Assembly (NCBI GenBank): GCA_018066285.1 | Contig: JAGHRS010000020.1 | Location: 1-64,000, forward strand | Direction of reading: 5' to 3' | Length of the DNA: 64,000 bases | Origin: Candidatus Treponema caballi | GTDB taxonomy: Bacteria > Spirochaetota > Spirochaetia > Treponematales > Treponemataceae | Part shown: piece by piece, positions 8,565 to 17,687 of the stretch | Layout of the letters: each line of letters begins with the position of its first letter | Position numbering within the stretch: position 1 is the first letter of the stretch | Made by a program: the position numbers and the translations under genes | Notes under the pieces: model-generated | Databases searched by the model: none | What the model was told of the DNA's origin: nothing | The model's input: only the letters and a program-made list of their open reading frames with translations

Positions 8565-10316
8565 ATGCAAGATTATAAACCACTGATTGTTCAGAGCGAT
8601 AAAACGCTTCTTCTCGATGTTCATGCTCCCGGCGCAGACGATTGCCGGGATGCACTCATTCCGTTTGCGGAACTTGAACGCTCTCCTGAACACTTGCATA
8701 CTTACAGACTGACTCCTCTTTCACTGTGGAACGCGGCCAGTGCCGGCTTTTCAGCAGCTGACGCCGTTGCAGTCCTGAAAAAGTTCGCGCGCTATGATGT
8801 GCCACAGTCAGTCTGCGTATGGATTGAAGAAACATCAAACCGCTTTGGAAGGCTCCGCCTCATTCCCGACACACTCATGGAAGGAGATGATACACTGCTG
8901 CTGGTGACGGACAATGCGCTTATCCACAGGGAAATAAGCGCGGGAAAGGGCATGAAAAAGTACCTGACGTCTATCATGGACCCGGCGGACGGACAGTTCG
9001 CTTTCCGTCTGCGTCTTGTAGACCGCGGCACCGTAAAGCAGGAGCTTATCAAGCTCGGTTGGCCGGTAAAGGACGAAGTTCCGCTCAGGGACGGCGAACC
9101 GCTCGACGTTTCACTGCGCGACGTTACGCTTGAAGGAAAGCCGCTTGTCGTCCGCGATTACCAGAAAGGCGCCGCTGATGCGCTGGTCGGAAACATGGGA
9201 CCCGGCACAGGATACGGAACAATCGTGCTTCCGTGTGGCTCGGGCAAAACGATGGTCGGCATGACCATCATGGACAGAATAAAGACGAGTACGCTTGTCC
9301 TTACGACAAACATATCCGCCGTTCACCAGTGGATTGATGAGCTTGTGGATAAGACAAATCTGACGCGCGACCAGATTGGTGAATACACTGGCGAAGTCAA
9401 GGATATAAAGCAGGTTACTGTTGCCACCTATCAGGTGCTGACCTGGAGACCGAACAAAGAAGAAGAGACTTATCCGCATTTCCTGCTTTTCAGGGAACGC
9501 GCCTGGGGGCTTATCGTGTATGACGAAGTTCATATGCTGCCAGCCCCCGTGTTCCGTGTGACAGCAGAGTTGCAGGCAGTAAGGCGCGTCGGGCTTACCG
9601 CGACACTTGTCCGCGAAGACGGCTGCGAGAACTATGTGTTCAGTCTTGTAGGCCCTAAACGCTACGACGTGCCGTGGAAGGAACTGGAGCATTCCGGATG
9701 GATTGCAGACGCTGAATGTATTGAGCTCAGGCTCGATATGGATATGGAAAAGCAGCTTGATTATGCGGTTGCTGATTCACGAAGCAAACACCGGCTTGCA
9801 AGCGAGAACCCTGCAAAAGTTCCCGCTGTTCAGGAACTGGTAAAACGCTTCCCGGATGACAGGATTCTCATTATCGGACAGTACCTGGACCAGCTTTTTG
9901 AACTGTCAAAACTGCTCAACGTGCCGATTATCACGGGAAAAACGGGAAATGCCGAGCGCGACGAGATTTACGGCAAGTTCAGGAAGGGCGAAATCCGCGT
10001 TCTGGTCGTTTCAAAGGTTGCGAACTTTGCTATTGATCTTCCGGATGCGTCCATGGCCATCCAGATTTCAGGTACGTTCGGCAGCCGTCAGGAAGAAGCC
10101 CAGCGTCTTGGCCGCATCCTTCGCCCGAAGGGACGGCGCGCCCGGTTCTTTACGCTGATAACGCGTGGTACCGTTGAAGAGGAGTTCGGCGCAAACCGTC
10201 AGAAATTCCTTGCTGAGCAGGGTTATTCGTACAGGCTCATCCGCTCGATTGATGAACTGAACGATGAACTTGATGCGCCGTCTGGTTGCAGCGGCTTATC
10301 CGGAGGTGGGGAGTAA
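8565..10316 (+). CDS. Bacterial XPB/ERCC3-like DNA helicase
   Basis: 583 residues, superfamily 2 helicase related to eukaryotic/archaeal XPB. The N-terminal 150 residues form the damage-recognition-like region of bacterial XPB. Helicase motifs follow: Walker A PCGSGKT near residue 220, DEVH near 320, GLTATLVRED near 342, and motif VI QRLGRILRPKGR near 520. The glycine/serine tail overlaps the next gene. Known relatives unwind 3'-to-5' and may act in DNA repair or transcription-linked unwinding; bacterial roles are poorly defined. The next gene, which overlaps by 1 codon or less of spacing (start 10319), encodes the usual partner, and T. pallidum has a comparable helicase gene. Confidence 0.92.
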   Translation: MQDYKPLIVQSDKTLLLDVHAPGADDCRDALIPFAELERSPEHLHTYRLTPLSLWNAASAGFSAADAVAVLKKFARYDVPQSVCVWIEETSNRFGRLRLIPDTLMEGDDTLLLVTDNALIHREISAGKGMKKYLTSIMDPADGQFAFRLRLVDRGTVKQELIKLGWPVKDEVPLRDGEPLDVSLRDVTLEGKPLVVRDYQKGAADALVGNMGPGTGYGTIVLPCGSGKTMVGMTIMDRIKTSTLVLTTNISAVHQWIDELVDKTNLTRDQIGEYTGEVKDIKQVTVATYQVLTWRPNKEEETYPHFLLFRERAWGLIVYDEVHMLPAPVFRVTAELQAVRRVGLTATLVREDGCENYVFSLVGPKRYDVPWKELEHSGWIADAECIELRLDMDMEKQLDYAVADSRSKHRLASENPAKVPAVQELVKRFPDDRILIIGQYLDQLFELSKLLNVPIITGKTGNAERDEIYGKFRKGEIRVLVVSKVANFAIDLPDASMAIQISGTFGSRQEEAQRLGRILRPKGRRARFFTLITRGTVEEEFGANRQKFLAEQGYSYRLIRSIDELNDELDAPSGCSGLSGGGE

Positions 10317-10318
10317 CG

Positions 10319-12475
10319 ATGGCTGCAGTAGAGGATATCCTTCAGTGGCGTGAATCGCTTACGACGCTCGCTGACAATCACTTTTTCGAGCTTATCCGCA
10401 TGTATCTGGGCGAAGTAAAGACGCCTTACAACAAGCAGAAGCTCATTGAAGATCTGAGCGCGTTCCTGCGCAAAGAAGATACGAAAAAGTCGATAATCCG
10501 CCTGCTTACAGAAGATGACCTCAAAATCCTTTCAGCCATATATGTGTTTCCGGGCGCGACACAGAATAAACTTACCGAGTTTTTCAAGAATACATACTCG
10601 TATTCGACACTGTATGAAAACCTGATGAATCTTGAAGAGCGCCTGCTTATCTACAGACACAGGCATCCATATACGAAAAAGACGGTCTTCAGCCTGAACC
10701 CGCTTCTTGAAGAGGCACTTAAGCCGTATATCGGGCGGCAGAGGCTACTTGAAAAAGCAGAAGTCACACCGCTTTCTCCCGATCAGGAAGCTGATCCGCG
10801 ACGTACGCTTACTCCGGGGCTTCTCGCTGCGTTTATCTCGCTTGTAGCAGAAAATCCGGATCTGAGGAAAGCGGACGGCTCATTTAAAAAGCGTGTTGAT
10901 GCGGCGCTTCCTGCAATATTTCCGCAGTACGCAGAAGGCGGCTATCTTGAGCTTCTTCTTACTGCTTTCATAAACCTTAACCTCATCAGGCAGAAGGACA
11001 GCGGCCTTTCCGTGCAGTGGGACCGGATAAAGCAGTTTGCCATTCTCAGAAACGATGTGCAGTACGCGTACATAGCCGCCGCTTCCTGTTCTCACTTCCC
11101 CCGTGACATCCTTCAGCAGCAGACACAGCTTATACTGGATCTTCTTTATTCAATTCCGGATAGCGGTTTCACCCGGCAGCAGTTGCTGCAAAACTCTTTT
11201 ATCCTGCAGGAGAGAAATCATCCTGACAGCGGATTGAGTTCTCATTCAAGCCGTTTTGCGGCAATCCTGCGTGCTTCAGTGGAACAAGAAGACGTGGAAG
11301 AAGAAAAAACCGGTGCGGATGTGCTCATTGATAATGCAATTGCGTTCGGTCTGTTGCAGCCTGCAGGAAAGGATATTCATGGAAATCTTGTCTTTGTGCA
11401 GGCAGATGGAATTGTGCAAAGTTCAGACAGTACTGCTGGAAGCAACCAGCCTTCAGCTGGAGAAAGCGACATGAGCCGCAGAGTAGCAAGCATTGATGGC
11501 GGTTTTCAGGTGACAATCCTTCCGGGTCTTTCACTTGGCGAGATGCTTGTGTATGCGATGTGTGGATCTGTTACGCGCTATGATACCATCTTGCAGCTTG
11601 ATATTACAAGAAAAGCGGTTATCCGCTGTTTTGATGAAGGAATGGAGCCATCCCTCATATTCGAGGATATGAAACGCTACCTGTGCCATGATATTCCGCA
11701 GAATCTTGAGTTCTCTTTCAACGACTGGTTTGCAGGCTACAATACAGCAGCTCTTTTCCGCGGCTATGTCCTTCGCATAATGCCGGAAAAAGCGGTCCTT
11801 GCAGAGAAAAACCCGGAATTCGCTCCTTATATAAAGATGACGCTCGCTCCAGGCGTTTTCCTCGTAGATTTTGCCAGTGATGAAGAGGCGGCACAGGTTA
11901 TTGCCAACAGCGGCCTGGATTTCATCGGTCAGGTACGAGACACACATAAATCAACAGATTCCGTGCCTTTTGCGCCTGTCCGCTATCCGAAGCCACACAG
12001 CAAGCTCGCAGCCAGTTCCGGATCTTCCAGCAGTGAGGGCGAGCAGGAACTGAGTCAGATTCCAGAAGGTGCCGATGAATTCCTTGAGTCACTGAAAGCG
12101 GCACTTGCAGAGAAAACGCTCACCAAAGACCAGCTGGAAGAGCTTACTATCCGCATTGAAAGACGCGTTGTCGTTAATTCGGTGCAGTTGCGTCCTGATT
12201 CAGTCCGGCCTGAGAAAAACGAAGCTTCCGGCATGGATTTCCTTGGAAAGATTCACGTGATTGAACATGCGCTTGCTTCAGACAGCATGCTTGAAGTAAC
12301 GTACGACGGAAGCGTGTATCTTGGTCAGCCGCTCGGGCTTGAAAAGCAGACGGGGGACGCGCTTTTGAGGATACTCGTTCATCCGGAGTTTGAGCACGTT
12401 GATTTCTCCGTTGCACGCACCCAGGTTGTCCGCCGTATCCGCGGTGCAATCTTCAAGGAAACGTTCAACGGATAG
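10319..12475 (+). CDS. XPB-associated protein with helicase C-terminal-like domain
   Basis: 718 residues. This is the large partner found next to bacterial XPB genes. It has a winged-helix-like N-terminal region (about residues 1-150), a middle region of unclear fold, and a region from about residue 380 (GGFQVTILPGLSLGEMLVYA) that matches the XPB/Ssl2-like conserved domain. The C-terminal 90 residues (MLEVTYDG near 665, then FSVARTQVVRRIRGAIF) resemble the WYL-like end of this family. It has no Walker motifs, so it is not itself a helicase. Start: ATG 10319, preceded by GGAGGTGGGGAG; a longer reading that begins inside the helicase gene lacks such a site. The tight coupling suggests 1:1 expression and a complex. 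Confidence 0.8.
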   Translation: MAAVEDILQWRESLTTLADNHFFELIRMYLGEVKTPYNKQKLIEDLSAFLRKEDTKKSIIRLLTEDDLKILSAIYVFPGATQNKLTEFFKNTYSYSTLYENLMNLEERLLIYRHRHPYTKKTVFSLNPLLEEALKPYIGRQRLLEKAEVTPLSPDQEADPRRTLTPGLLAAFISLVAENPDLRKADGSFKKRVDAALPAIFPQYAEGGYLELLLTAFINLNLIRQKDSGLSVQWDRIKQFAILRNDVQYAYIAAASCSHFPRDILQQQTQLILDLLYSIPDSGFTRQQLLQNSFILQERNHPDSGLSSHSSRFAAILRASVEQEDVEEEKTGADVLIDNAIAFGLLQPAGKDIHGNLVFVQADGIVQSSDSTAGSNQPSAGESDMSRRVASIDGGFQVTILPGLSLGEMLVYAMCGSVTRYDTILQLDITRKAVIRCFDEGMEPSLIFEDMKRYLCHDIPQNLEFSFNDWFAGYNTAALFRGYVLRIMPEKAVLAEKNPEFAPYIKMTLAPGVFLVDFASDEEAAQVIANSGLDFIGQVRDTHKSTDSVPFAPVRYPKPHSKLAASSGSSSSEGEQELSQIPEGADEFLESLKAALAEKTLTKDQLEELTIRIERRVVVNSVQLRPDSVRPEKNEASGMDFLGKIHVIEHALASDSMLEVTYDGSVYLGQPLGLEKQTGDALLRILVHPEFEHVDFSVARTQVVRRIRGAIFKETFNG

Positions 12476-12493
12476 AATCTGCAACCTCATTTG

Positions 12494-12508
12494 TGCTATA
12501 CTCGCGGT
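12494..12508 (+). promoter_or_regulatory. Extended -10 leaderless promoter of pyrF
   Basis: TGc followed by TATACT (12497-12502), then 6 bases to the ATG at 12509. No -35 and no ribosome-binding site are seen. Confidence 0.7.
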
Positions 12509-13426
12509 ATGAATACAAATAACGCTATGGTACGCCTTCAGAAGGCTTGTAAAGAAAAGAGTCCGTTATGCATCGGTCTTGATACAGATCCGTCATATCT
12601 TCCAGAATCAGTGATTTCACGCTTTCCAAGCCCTGCAGAAGCGGTTGTCGCCTACAATCAGGGAATTGTAGAGGCTGCTTCACAGTACGCTGCGTGCTGC
12701 AAGGTTCAGGTTGCCTATTACGAGGCGATGGGACTTGCCGGCATGAAAGCCTTCTCGGATACGCTGAAGCTTGTCCGGGGCTCAGGCATGATTGCCATTT
12801 CGGATGTAAAGCGCGGCGATATCGCAGACACGGCAAAAGCGTATGCACGTGCTCATTTTTCAGGTGATTTTGAGACAGACATCATAACAATAAATCCGTA
12901 TATGGGATTTGATACGCTCGAGCCTTTTGTTGAGGCAGCTACGGCAGCGGATAAAGGCATTTTTGTCCTGCTCTGTACATCAAATCCGGGAAGGGATGAT
13001 ATTGAAAAGCTTTCATTGACGAAGGGCGGAACCGTCCTTCAGGCAGTAGGTAACAGGCTGAATGAGCTTGCAAACCGCTTTGGTGTCGGTGAAGGCAGCA
13101 CATCTCCTGTGGGCGCCGTAGTTGGAGCTACCGCAGAGGAAGATGCACGCGCGCTTCGTGACGCGTACAGCCGCATCTTCTTCCTGATTCCTGGATACGG
13201 AGCTCAGGGCGGCGCTGCCCGCGTTGCAGCAACTCTTCTCGACAATGCTGGTGGTACGGTCAACTCTTCACGCGGCATCCTCTGTGCATGGAAGAAGAGC
13301 GCCGAACTTGCAGACAAGCGCGAGGCCGGTACGCTTACCATGAGCGACATTGTCGGCGCCGCAGAGAAAGCGTCGGAAGCTGCCATGAAAGACCTGCAGC
13401 AGGCGTTCGCTGCCTTGAAAGCATAA
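12509..13426 (+). CDS. pyrF: Orotidine 5'-phosphate decarboxylase
   Basis: 305 residues, the longer type-2 subfamily of PyrF. It converts OMP to UMP, the last step of de novo pyrimidine synthesis, in the cytoplasm. The N-terminal IGLDTDPSYLP segment and the catalytic Asp-x-Lys-x-x-Asp motif in SDVKRGDIADT (about residue 93) are intact. The C-terminal FLIPGYGAQGG phosphate-binding loop is present near residue 230. Start: ATG 12509 directly after the extended -10 element; a TTG 18 bases upstream would place the promoter inside the coding region and is rejected. The pyrK-pyrD fusion follows after 14 bases with its own ribosome-binding site, so the two form a pyrimidine operon. Confidence 0.95.
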   Translation: MNTNNAMVRLQKACKEKSPLCIGLDTDPSYLPESVISRFPSPAEAVVAYNQGIVEAASQYAACCKVQVAYYEAMGLAGMKAFSDTLKLVRGSGMIAISDVKRGDIADTAKAYARAHFSGDFETDIITINPYMGFDTLEPFVEAATAADKGIFVLLCTSNPGRDDIEKLSLTKGGTVLQAVGNRLNELANRFGVGEGSTSPVGAVVGATAEEDARALRDAYSRIFFLIPGYGAQGGAARVAATLLDNAGGTVNSSRGILCAWKKSAELADKREAGTLTMSDIVGAAEKASEAAMKDLQQAFAALKA

Positions 13427-13440
13427 AAGGAGAATTCAGA

Positions 13441-15372
13441 ATGAGCGGATGTACTGATCAGCAGAAAGTTCAGTTTCAGGCAGAGACCATTTCGTGTGGC
13501 GAGATTGCGCCGGGGATTTTCAAGCTTGTTCTGAAAGCGGGTTCTGACAAAGACGACCGACCGGTAGTTCCACCTAAAGCAGGACAGTTTTTCATGCTTC
13601 GCCGTGAACCGTCAAATACGTTGCTCTGTCGTCCGATCAGCGTATTCCGTGTTGAAGATGAAACCGGCGCCCTCGCTTTCCAGGGAGCGGAAGAATCTGC
13701 TTCTTTTGGGTCTGGAAGACAGGGGGCTGGCGCTAACGAACGGTCGTTTGTAAACATTACATTCATCATTTTGCTGAAAGGGCAGGGAACGCAGGAACTG
13801 TGTTCCCTGAAAGAAGGTGATCTTGTAACAGGAATTGGTCCGCTCGGAAATGAGTTCCCGCGTCTGGAAGTTGCTGATAAGGCATTAGCCGCCGGAAAGG
13901 TCGCTGTTATTGGTGGCGGCATCGGAGTAGCTCCTGTTGCGGGCTTCGCTTCAACACTACCGTCCGGTAGTTATGATTTTTACGCCTGCTTTAAGTCAGG
14001 TACATATGGTCTTGAATATGTAGAGCCCGCGAAACTTGTCATTACGACAGACGACGGCTCTGAAGGCATAAAAGGAATGCTTCCTGATGCATTCACTGCA
14101 GAACAGGCGGCGGAATACAGCGCTGTGTATGCGTGCGGTCCAGAACCGATGCTCCGCTACGTTCAGAAAGTCTGTGCTGAAGCTGGCGTGAAATGCTGGC
14201 TCAGCATGGAAGCACGCATGGCCTGCGGAGTAGGCGCCTGCCTTGGCTGTACGATAACCACAACAGAAGGAAACCGTCGCTGCTGCAAGGATGGCCCTGT
14301 CTTTGACGGCGACACGCTCATCTTCCCTGAGAAGAAGCCGGCTGCCGCAAAAGCAATGTGCGCTTCTGGAGAGGGACTGCTTGCAAAGGCTGAAGCGCTT
14401 TCTGCAGGCGGTGTTGCTGGAAATGCAGCTCCAGAAACCAGCGATCCGGATTTATCAGTGACGATAGCTGGTGTCTGCTTCCAGAACCCGGTCATTGCGG
14501 CTTCCGGTACGTTCGGCTACGGCAGCGAGTACGCTGACCTTGTTGACGTGAACGCACTTGGCGGCATCTGTTCAAAGGGACTGACGCTTGAGCCACGCGC
14601 GGGTAACACAGGTAACCGTCTTGTGGAAACGCCTTCTGCACTGATTAATTCAATCGGCTTGGAAAACCCGGGAATCCCGCACTTCATAGAGCACGAGCTG
14701 CCCTCCATGCTGGAGTTTAAGGCCGTGACACTTGCCAATCTTTCAGGTTCATCTGAGGAAACGTACGTTGAGGGTGCAAAGCTTCTGGATGCGACAGCGG
14801 TTCCTGTCATAGAACTGAACATATCCTGCCCGAACGTGAAGTGTGGCGGCATGGCATTTGGCCTGAATCCGGATACTGCAGCCCAGATAACGGCCGCTGT
14901 CCGTGCAGCAACGAAAAAGCCGCTTGTCGTTAAGCTGTCGCCAAATGCGCCTGATCTCATTGCTGTTGCGCACGCTGTAAGAAAAGCGGGAGCAGACGCC
15001 ATCAGCCTGGTGAATACGTTCCAGGCGACATCGATAAACATTGAAACAGGCCGCCCTGTCTTTGACAACATCCGCGCAGGACTGTCCGGTCCTGGAATAA
15101 AGCCGATAGCACTCCGCATGGTGTACGACGTCTGCCAGTCAATGAAGGCGCTTCCTGAAGACGAGCAGATTCCGGTCATTGGACTTGGAGGCATCTCCAC
15201 CTGGCAGGATGCCGTCGAGTTCATCATGGCTGGAGCAAGCGCCATTGAGGTTGGAACAGCAACATTTGCAGACCCGGCGTGCATGAACCGCATCGTCGAC
15301 GGCATGTACGCATTCATGAAGCGCAAAGGCTACAAGACAATCGAAGAGATGCGCGGCCTCGCCCTGAACTGA
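13441..15372 (+). CDS. Dihydroorotate dehydrogenase: PyrK electron-transfer subunit fused to PyrD
   Basis: 643 residues. Residues 1 to about 310 match PyrK: FAD site in LCRPISVF, NAD site in VIGGGIGVAP, and the [2Fe-2S] motif MACGVGACLGCTI with a later Cys in RCCKDGPVF. Residues from about 340 to 643 match class 1B PyrD: VIAASGTFGYG, NSIGLENPG, catalytic-loop Cys in NISCPNVKCGG, and the FMN-phosphate loop VIGLGGI. Class 1B enzymes normally have two separate chains and pass electrons from dihydroorotate to NAD+. Here one chain carries both, joined by an alanine-rich linker (about residues 305-335). ATG 13441 follows AAGGAG; the open frame further upstream overlaps pyrF and is not used. No frameshift is seen, so the fusion appears genuine. 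Confidence 0.92.
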   Translation: MSGCTDQQKVQFQAETISCGEIAPGIFKLVLKAGSDKDDRPVVPPKAGQFFMLRREPSNTLLCRPISVFRVEDETGALAFQGAEESASFGSGRQGAGANERSFVNITFIILLKGQGTQELCSLKEGDLVTGIGPLGNEFPRLEVADKALAAGKVAVIGGGIGVAPVAGFASTLPSGSYDFYACFKSGTYGLEYVEPAKLVITTDDGSEGIKGMLPDAFTAEQAAEYSAVYACGPEPMLRYVQKVCAEAGVKCWLSMEARMACGVGACLGCTITTTEGNRRCCKDGPVFDGDTLIFPEKKPAAAKAMCASGEGLLAKAEALSAGGVAGNAAPETSDPDLSVTIAGVCFQNPVIAASGTFGYGSEYADLVDVNALGGICSKGLTLEPRAGNTGNRLVETPSALINSIGLENPGIPHFIEHELPSMLEFKAVTLANLSGSSEETYVEGAKLLDATAVPVIELNISCPNVKCGGMAFGLNPDTAAQITAAVRAATKKPLVVKLSPNAPDLIAVAHAVRKAGADAISLVNTFQATSINIETGRPVFDNIRAGLSGPGIKPIALRMVYDVCQSMKALPEDEQIPVIGLGGISTWQDAVEFIMAGASAIEVGTATFADPACMNRIVDGMYAFMKRKGYKTIEEMRGLALN

Positions 15373-15429
15373 GCAAACGATAGCGTAATAAGCACATCCG
15401 TTCTGTAAGTAGCACATTTCGTCAAAAAG

Positions 15430-15444
15430 TGTTATTCTGTCATC
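15430..15444 (+). promoter_or_regulatory. Extended -10 leaderless promoter of the RNA methyltransferase gene
   Basis: TGt, TATTCT (15433-15438), 6 bases, ATG at 15445. No ribosome-binding site is seen. Confidence 0.65.
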
Positions 15445-16605
15445 ATGCTTACATTAACAGCACTTTGTGCAGTGGGCGCTGAAAAAGTGCTCGCAAACGA
15501 AATCAAGATGCTTGGCTACAAGCCCATCTCAAACGCACCCGGACGCGTTACCTACACCTGCGAGGAAAGCGGTATGTTCCGCTCGAATCTGTGCCTCCGC
15601 ACATCCGACAGAGTGTATCTTCAGGTAACCAGTTTCCACGCGGATAATTTCGACGCGCTTTTTGAAGGCGTCATGGCAGCTCCGTGGCAGGAATATTTCA
15701 GGAAAGACACGCGCGTTGTGGTTGATAAAGTCCGCACGTATAAATCAAAGCTCAACTCAGAACACAGCATTCAGGGGATGGTGCTTAAGGCCATCTATAA
15801 AAAGCTCGGTCAGGTATGGCACATGACGACGCTGCCGGAAACGGGCGAAGAAGCGGATGTGCGCGTGTACCTTGAAAAAGACCAGGTTGAGGTTCTGCTC
15901 GACCTTTCAGGCAATCCGCTGAACAAGCGCGGTTACCGTACAGACGGCGGCATTGCACCAATCCGTGAGACAACGGCCGCCGTGCTGCTGCAGCTGATGT
16001 GCTGGCGGCGTAAGACCCCGCTTCACGATCCGTTCTGCGGTTCTGGTACCATTGCCATTGAGGCGGCCATGTACGCGTACAATGTTGCACCGGGCTTCGG
16101 GCGCCGGTTTGCTTTGGAAAACCTGCCCATCTACAATCAGGAGATGGCTGTGGAAATCCGCAAACAGGAAGCGGCGAAGATCCGGCCTGACTGCGAGGTG
16201 CGCATTACCGGAACAGATATTGATGCGGCGGCGGTTGCACGTTCCCGCCTCAATGCAGAACATGCCTGCGTTACGGCAGGACGCGCGCTCCAGCTTATTG
16301 GAAGCGACCAGCGCATTCAGCGCCCCGACTTTGAGCAGGCTGATTTCCGCGACATTGAGGCGCCCTACGAGAAAGGCCTTCTTTTAGGAAATCCGCCTTA
16401 CGGAGAGCGTATTGGTGACGAAGAGCAGGCTATAGAGCTCTACAGTGACATGCATCAGCTTTTTGATGCGTTCTCAGGCTGGGACATGGGCTTCATTACA
16501 TCCCAGAAAACGTTTGAAGAATCAATTGGAAAGCCGGCGACCACAAGACGAAACATTAAATGTGGCAATCTCGACACCTGCTTCTACATGTATACACAGA
16601 GGTGA
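15445..16605 (+). CDS. THUMP-domain class I RNA methyltransferase (RlmL N-terminal/YpsC type)
   Basis: 386 residues. An N-terminal ferredoxin-like plus THUMP RNA-binding region (about residues 1-160) is followed by a Rossmann methyltransferase domain. The catalytic NPPYGERI motif is near residue 315, and the SAM-binding segment DPFCGSGTIAIEAA is near 195. This layout is that of the 23S rRNA m2G2445 methyltransferase family (RlmL/YpsC), acting on rRNA in the cytoplasm; the precise target is inferred from family. It has a leaderless promoter. The TetR gene starts 3 bases after its stop codon, so the two are co-transcribed, which is an uncommon pairing. Confidence 0.88.
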   Translation: MLTLTALCAVGAEKVLANEIKMLGYKPISNAPGRVTYTCEESGMFRSNLCLRTSDRVYLQVTSFHADNFDALFEGVMAAPWQEYFRKDTRVVVDKVRTYKSKLNSEHSIQGMVLKAIYKKLGQVWHMTTLPETGEEADVRVYLEKDQVEVLLDLSGNPLNKRGYRTDGGIAPIRETTAAVLLQLMCWRRKTPLHDPFCGSGTIAIEAAMYAYNVAPGFGRRFALENLPIYNQEMAVEIRKQEAAKIRPDCEVRITGTDIDAAAVARSRLNAEHACVTAGRALQLIGSDQRIQRPDFEQADFRDIEAPYEKGLLLGNPPYGERIGDEEQAIELYSDMHQLFDAFSGWDMGFITSQKTFEESIGKPATTRRNIKCGNLDTCFYMYTQR

Positions 16606-16608
16606 TAT

Positions 16609-17199
16609 ATGGCGATTGTTGTTGAACATGATAAAAGAAAAAGCGAGATTCTTGATAAAGCGCTCGATATCTTTGTTGAAGAAGGATACGAAGATGTCAC
16701 ATATCAGAAAATTGCGGATAAATGCGGGATAACGCGCACTACGCTGTATGTGTACTTCAAGAACAAGCGCGAGATTTTCCAGTTCAGCATCAAGCAGCTG
16801 ATTGCACGTCTGGAAACAGATTTGACGGCGGTCCTTGCAGAGGACATAAGCAACGTTGAGAAACTGCGGAAAATGCTCTACGCCGTCCTCAAGGTATGCG
16901 AGACGAACAAAAAGCTTTTCAATGTTTTACTGCCGTATCTTATCAGTCTGCAGAAAGCAGGCAAGGATTCAGGCGAGCGCGTACGCCGTCGTGTCGTACG
17001 CATGAGGCACTATATGACGCAGGTGTTCCTTGCTGGACAGAAGGCGTGTGAGTTCCGCGACATGAGCGTGAAGACACTTAACGAAATGTTCTACAGCCTG
17101 ATTGAAGCGGTAATTTTCCGCCTGGCAATCCTGAATGATGCGACCGCGTCGGAACTGTACGACGTCGTTGATGCTGCAATCGAAGGCATAAAACGGTAA
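16609..17199 (+). CDS. TetR/AcrR-family transcriptional regulator
   Basis: 196 residues. The N-terminal 60 residues form a TetR helix-turn-helix: ILDKALDIFVEEGYEDVTYQKIAD then CGITRTTLYVYFKNKREIF. The C-terminal ligand-binding domain is all-helical and not recognisable as a specific subfamily. AGAGGTGA precedes the ATG, 3 bases after the methyltransferase stop codon. The target genes and ligand are unknown; no clear palindromic operator was seen at the promoter of its own operon. Confidence 0.9.
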   Translation: MAIVVEHDKRKSEILDKALDIFVEEGYEDVTYQKIADKCGITRTTLYVYFKNKREIFQFSIKQLIARLETDLTAVLAEDISNVEKLRKMLYAVLKVCETNKKLFNVLLPYLISLQKAGKDSGERVRRRVVRMRHYMTQVFLAGQKACEFRDMSVKTLNEMFYSLIEAVIFRLAILNDATASELYDVVDAAIEGIKR

Positions 17200-17219
17200 A
17201 ACCCAAAGCTTGGGTTTCT
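17199..17219 (+). terminator. Hairpin after the TetR gene
   Basis: AAACCCAA and TTGGGTTT form an 8-bp stem with a 3-base loop right after the stop codon. The T-run is short and broken, so it may be a weak terminator or an mRNA-stabilising hairpin. Confidence 0.4.
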
Positions 17220-17243
17220 TGAAAAACGAGTGAGATTTATTGC

Positions 17244-17645
17244 ATGAAAAAGCATACAGCACTTTTTCTGGTACTTTTCATTTTCCCATCCCTTTTCGCA
17301 GAGGATGTTCCGCTTACGGCAGGTGTTTATTTCGACGTGGAGGAAGTGCAGCAGCGCATCCTTAAGAAAGGCGACTTTTTCCGCGTTATGTGCGAGCACG
17401 AACTGCGCGACGAACAGGGCTTTGATAAGCCGGTTCTATATGCAACGCTGAATCACGAAGGCGGCATGAAAGTGCGCGTGCTCGAGGTTGGTCCGCGCGA
17501 GGATGTTGAAGGCAATGGCGGCGTATGGCTGCACGTTTCGCTTACCGCACCGATGTGGGTGGACACTGGCCTTTGGGTTCCGCGTGGAACAAAGTATTGG
17601 TTCTGGCTGCCGGATGAGCAGCAGATTTTCGATTACGAAGGATGA
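17244..17645 (+). CDS. Small exported protein of unknown function
   Basis: 133 residues. The N-terminus (MKKHTALFLVLFIFPSLFA) is a clear Sec signal peptide with probable cleavage after Ala19. The mature protein is about 114 residues, acidic and rich in beta-strand patterns and tryptophan near the end (GVWLHVSLTAPMWVDTGLWVP). I do not recognise a family; a small beta-barrel or SH3-like fold is possible. It lies 44 bases after the TetR gene behind a hairpin. The stop codon lies within the left arm of the downstream bidirectional terminator. Confidence 0.65.
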   Translation: MKKHTALFLVLFIFPSLFAEDVPLTAGVYFDVEEVQQRILKKGDFFRVMCEHELRDEQGFDKPVLYATLNHEGGMKVRVLEVGPREDVEGNGGVWLHVSLTAPMWVDTGLWVPRGTKYWFWLPDEQQIFDYEG

Positions 17646-17670
17646 ATCTGCGTACTGATTCATCCTTCGT
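17635..17670. terminator. Bidirectional terminator between convergent genes
   Basis: A perfect 14-bp stem (17635-17648 with 17657-17670) with an 8-base loop. It overlaps the stop codon of the exported-protein gene and lies just past the end of the chemoreceptor gene. T-tracts are short on either side. Confidence 0.7.
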
Positions 17671-17687
17671 AACTATACCTTTTATTA

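Noticed and set aside
13288-13440. Longer PyrK-PyrD start inside pyrF
   Set aside because: The stretch is out-of-frame shadow of pyrF; ATG 13441 has AAGGAG and begins with typical PyrK sequence.
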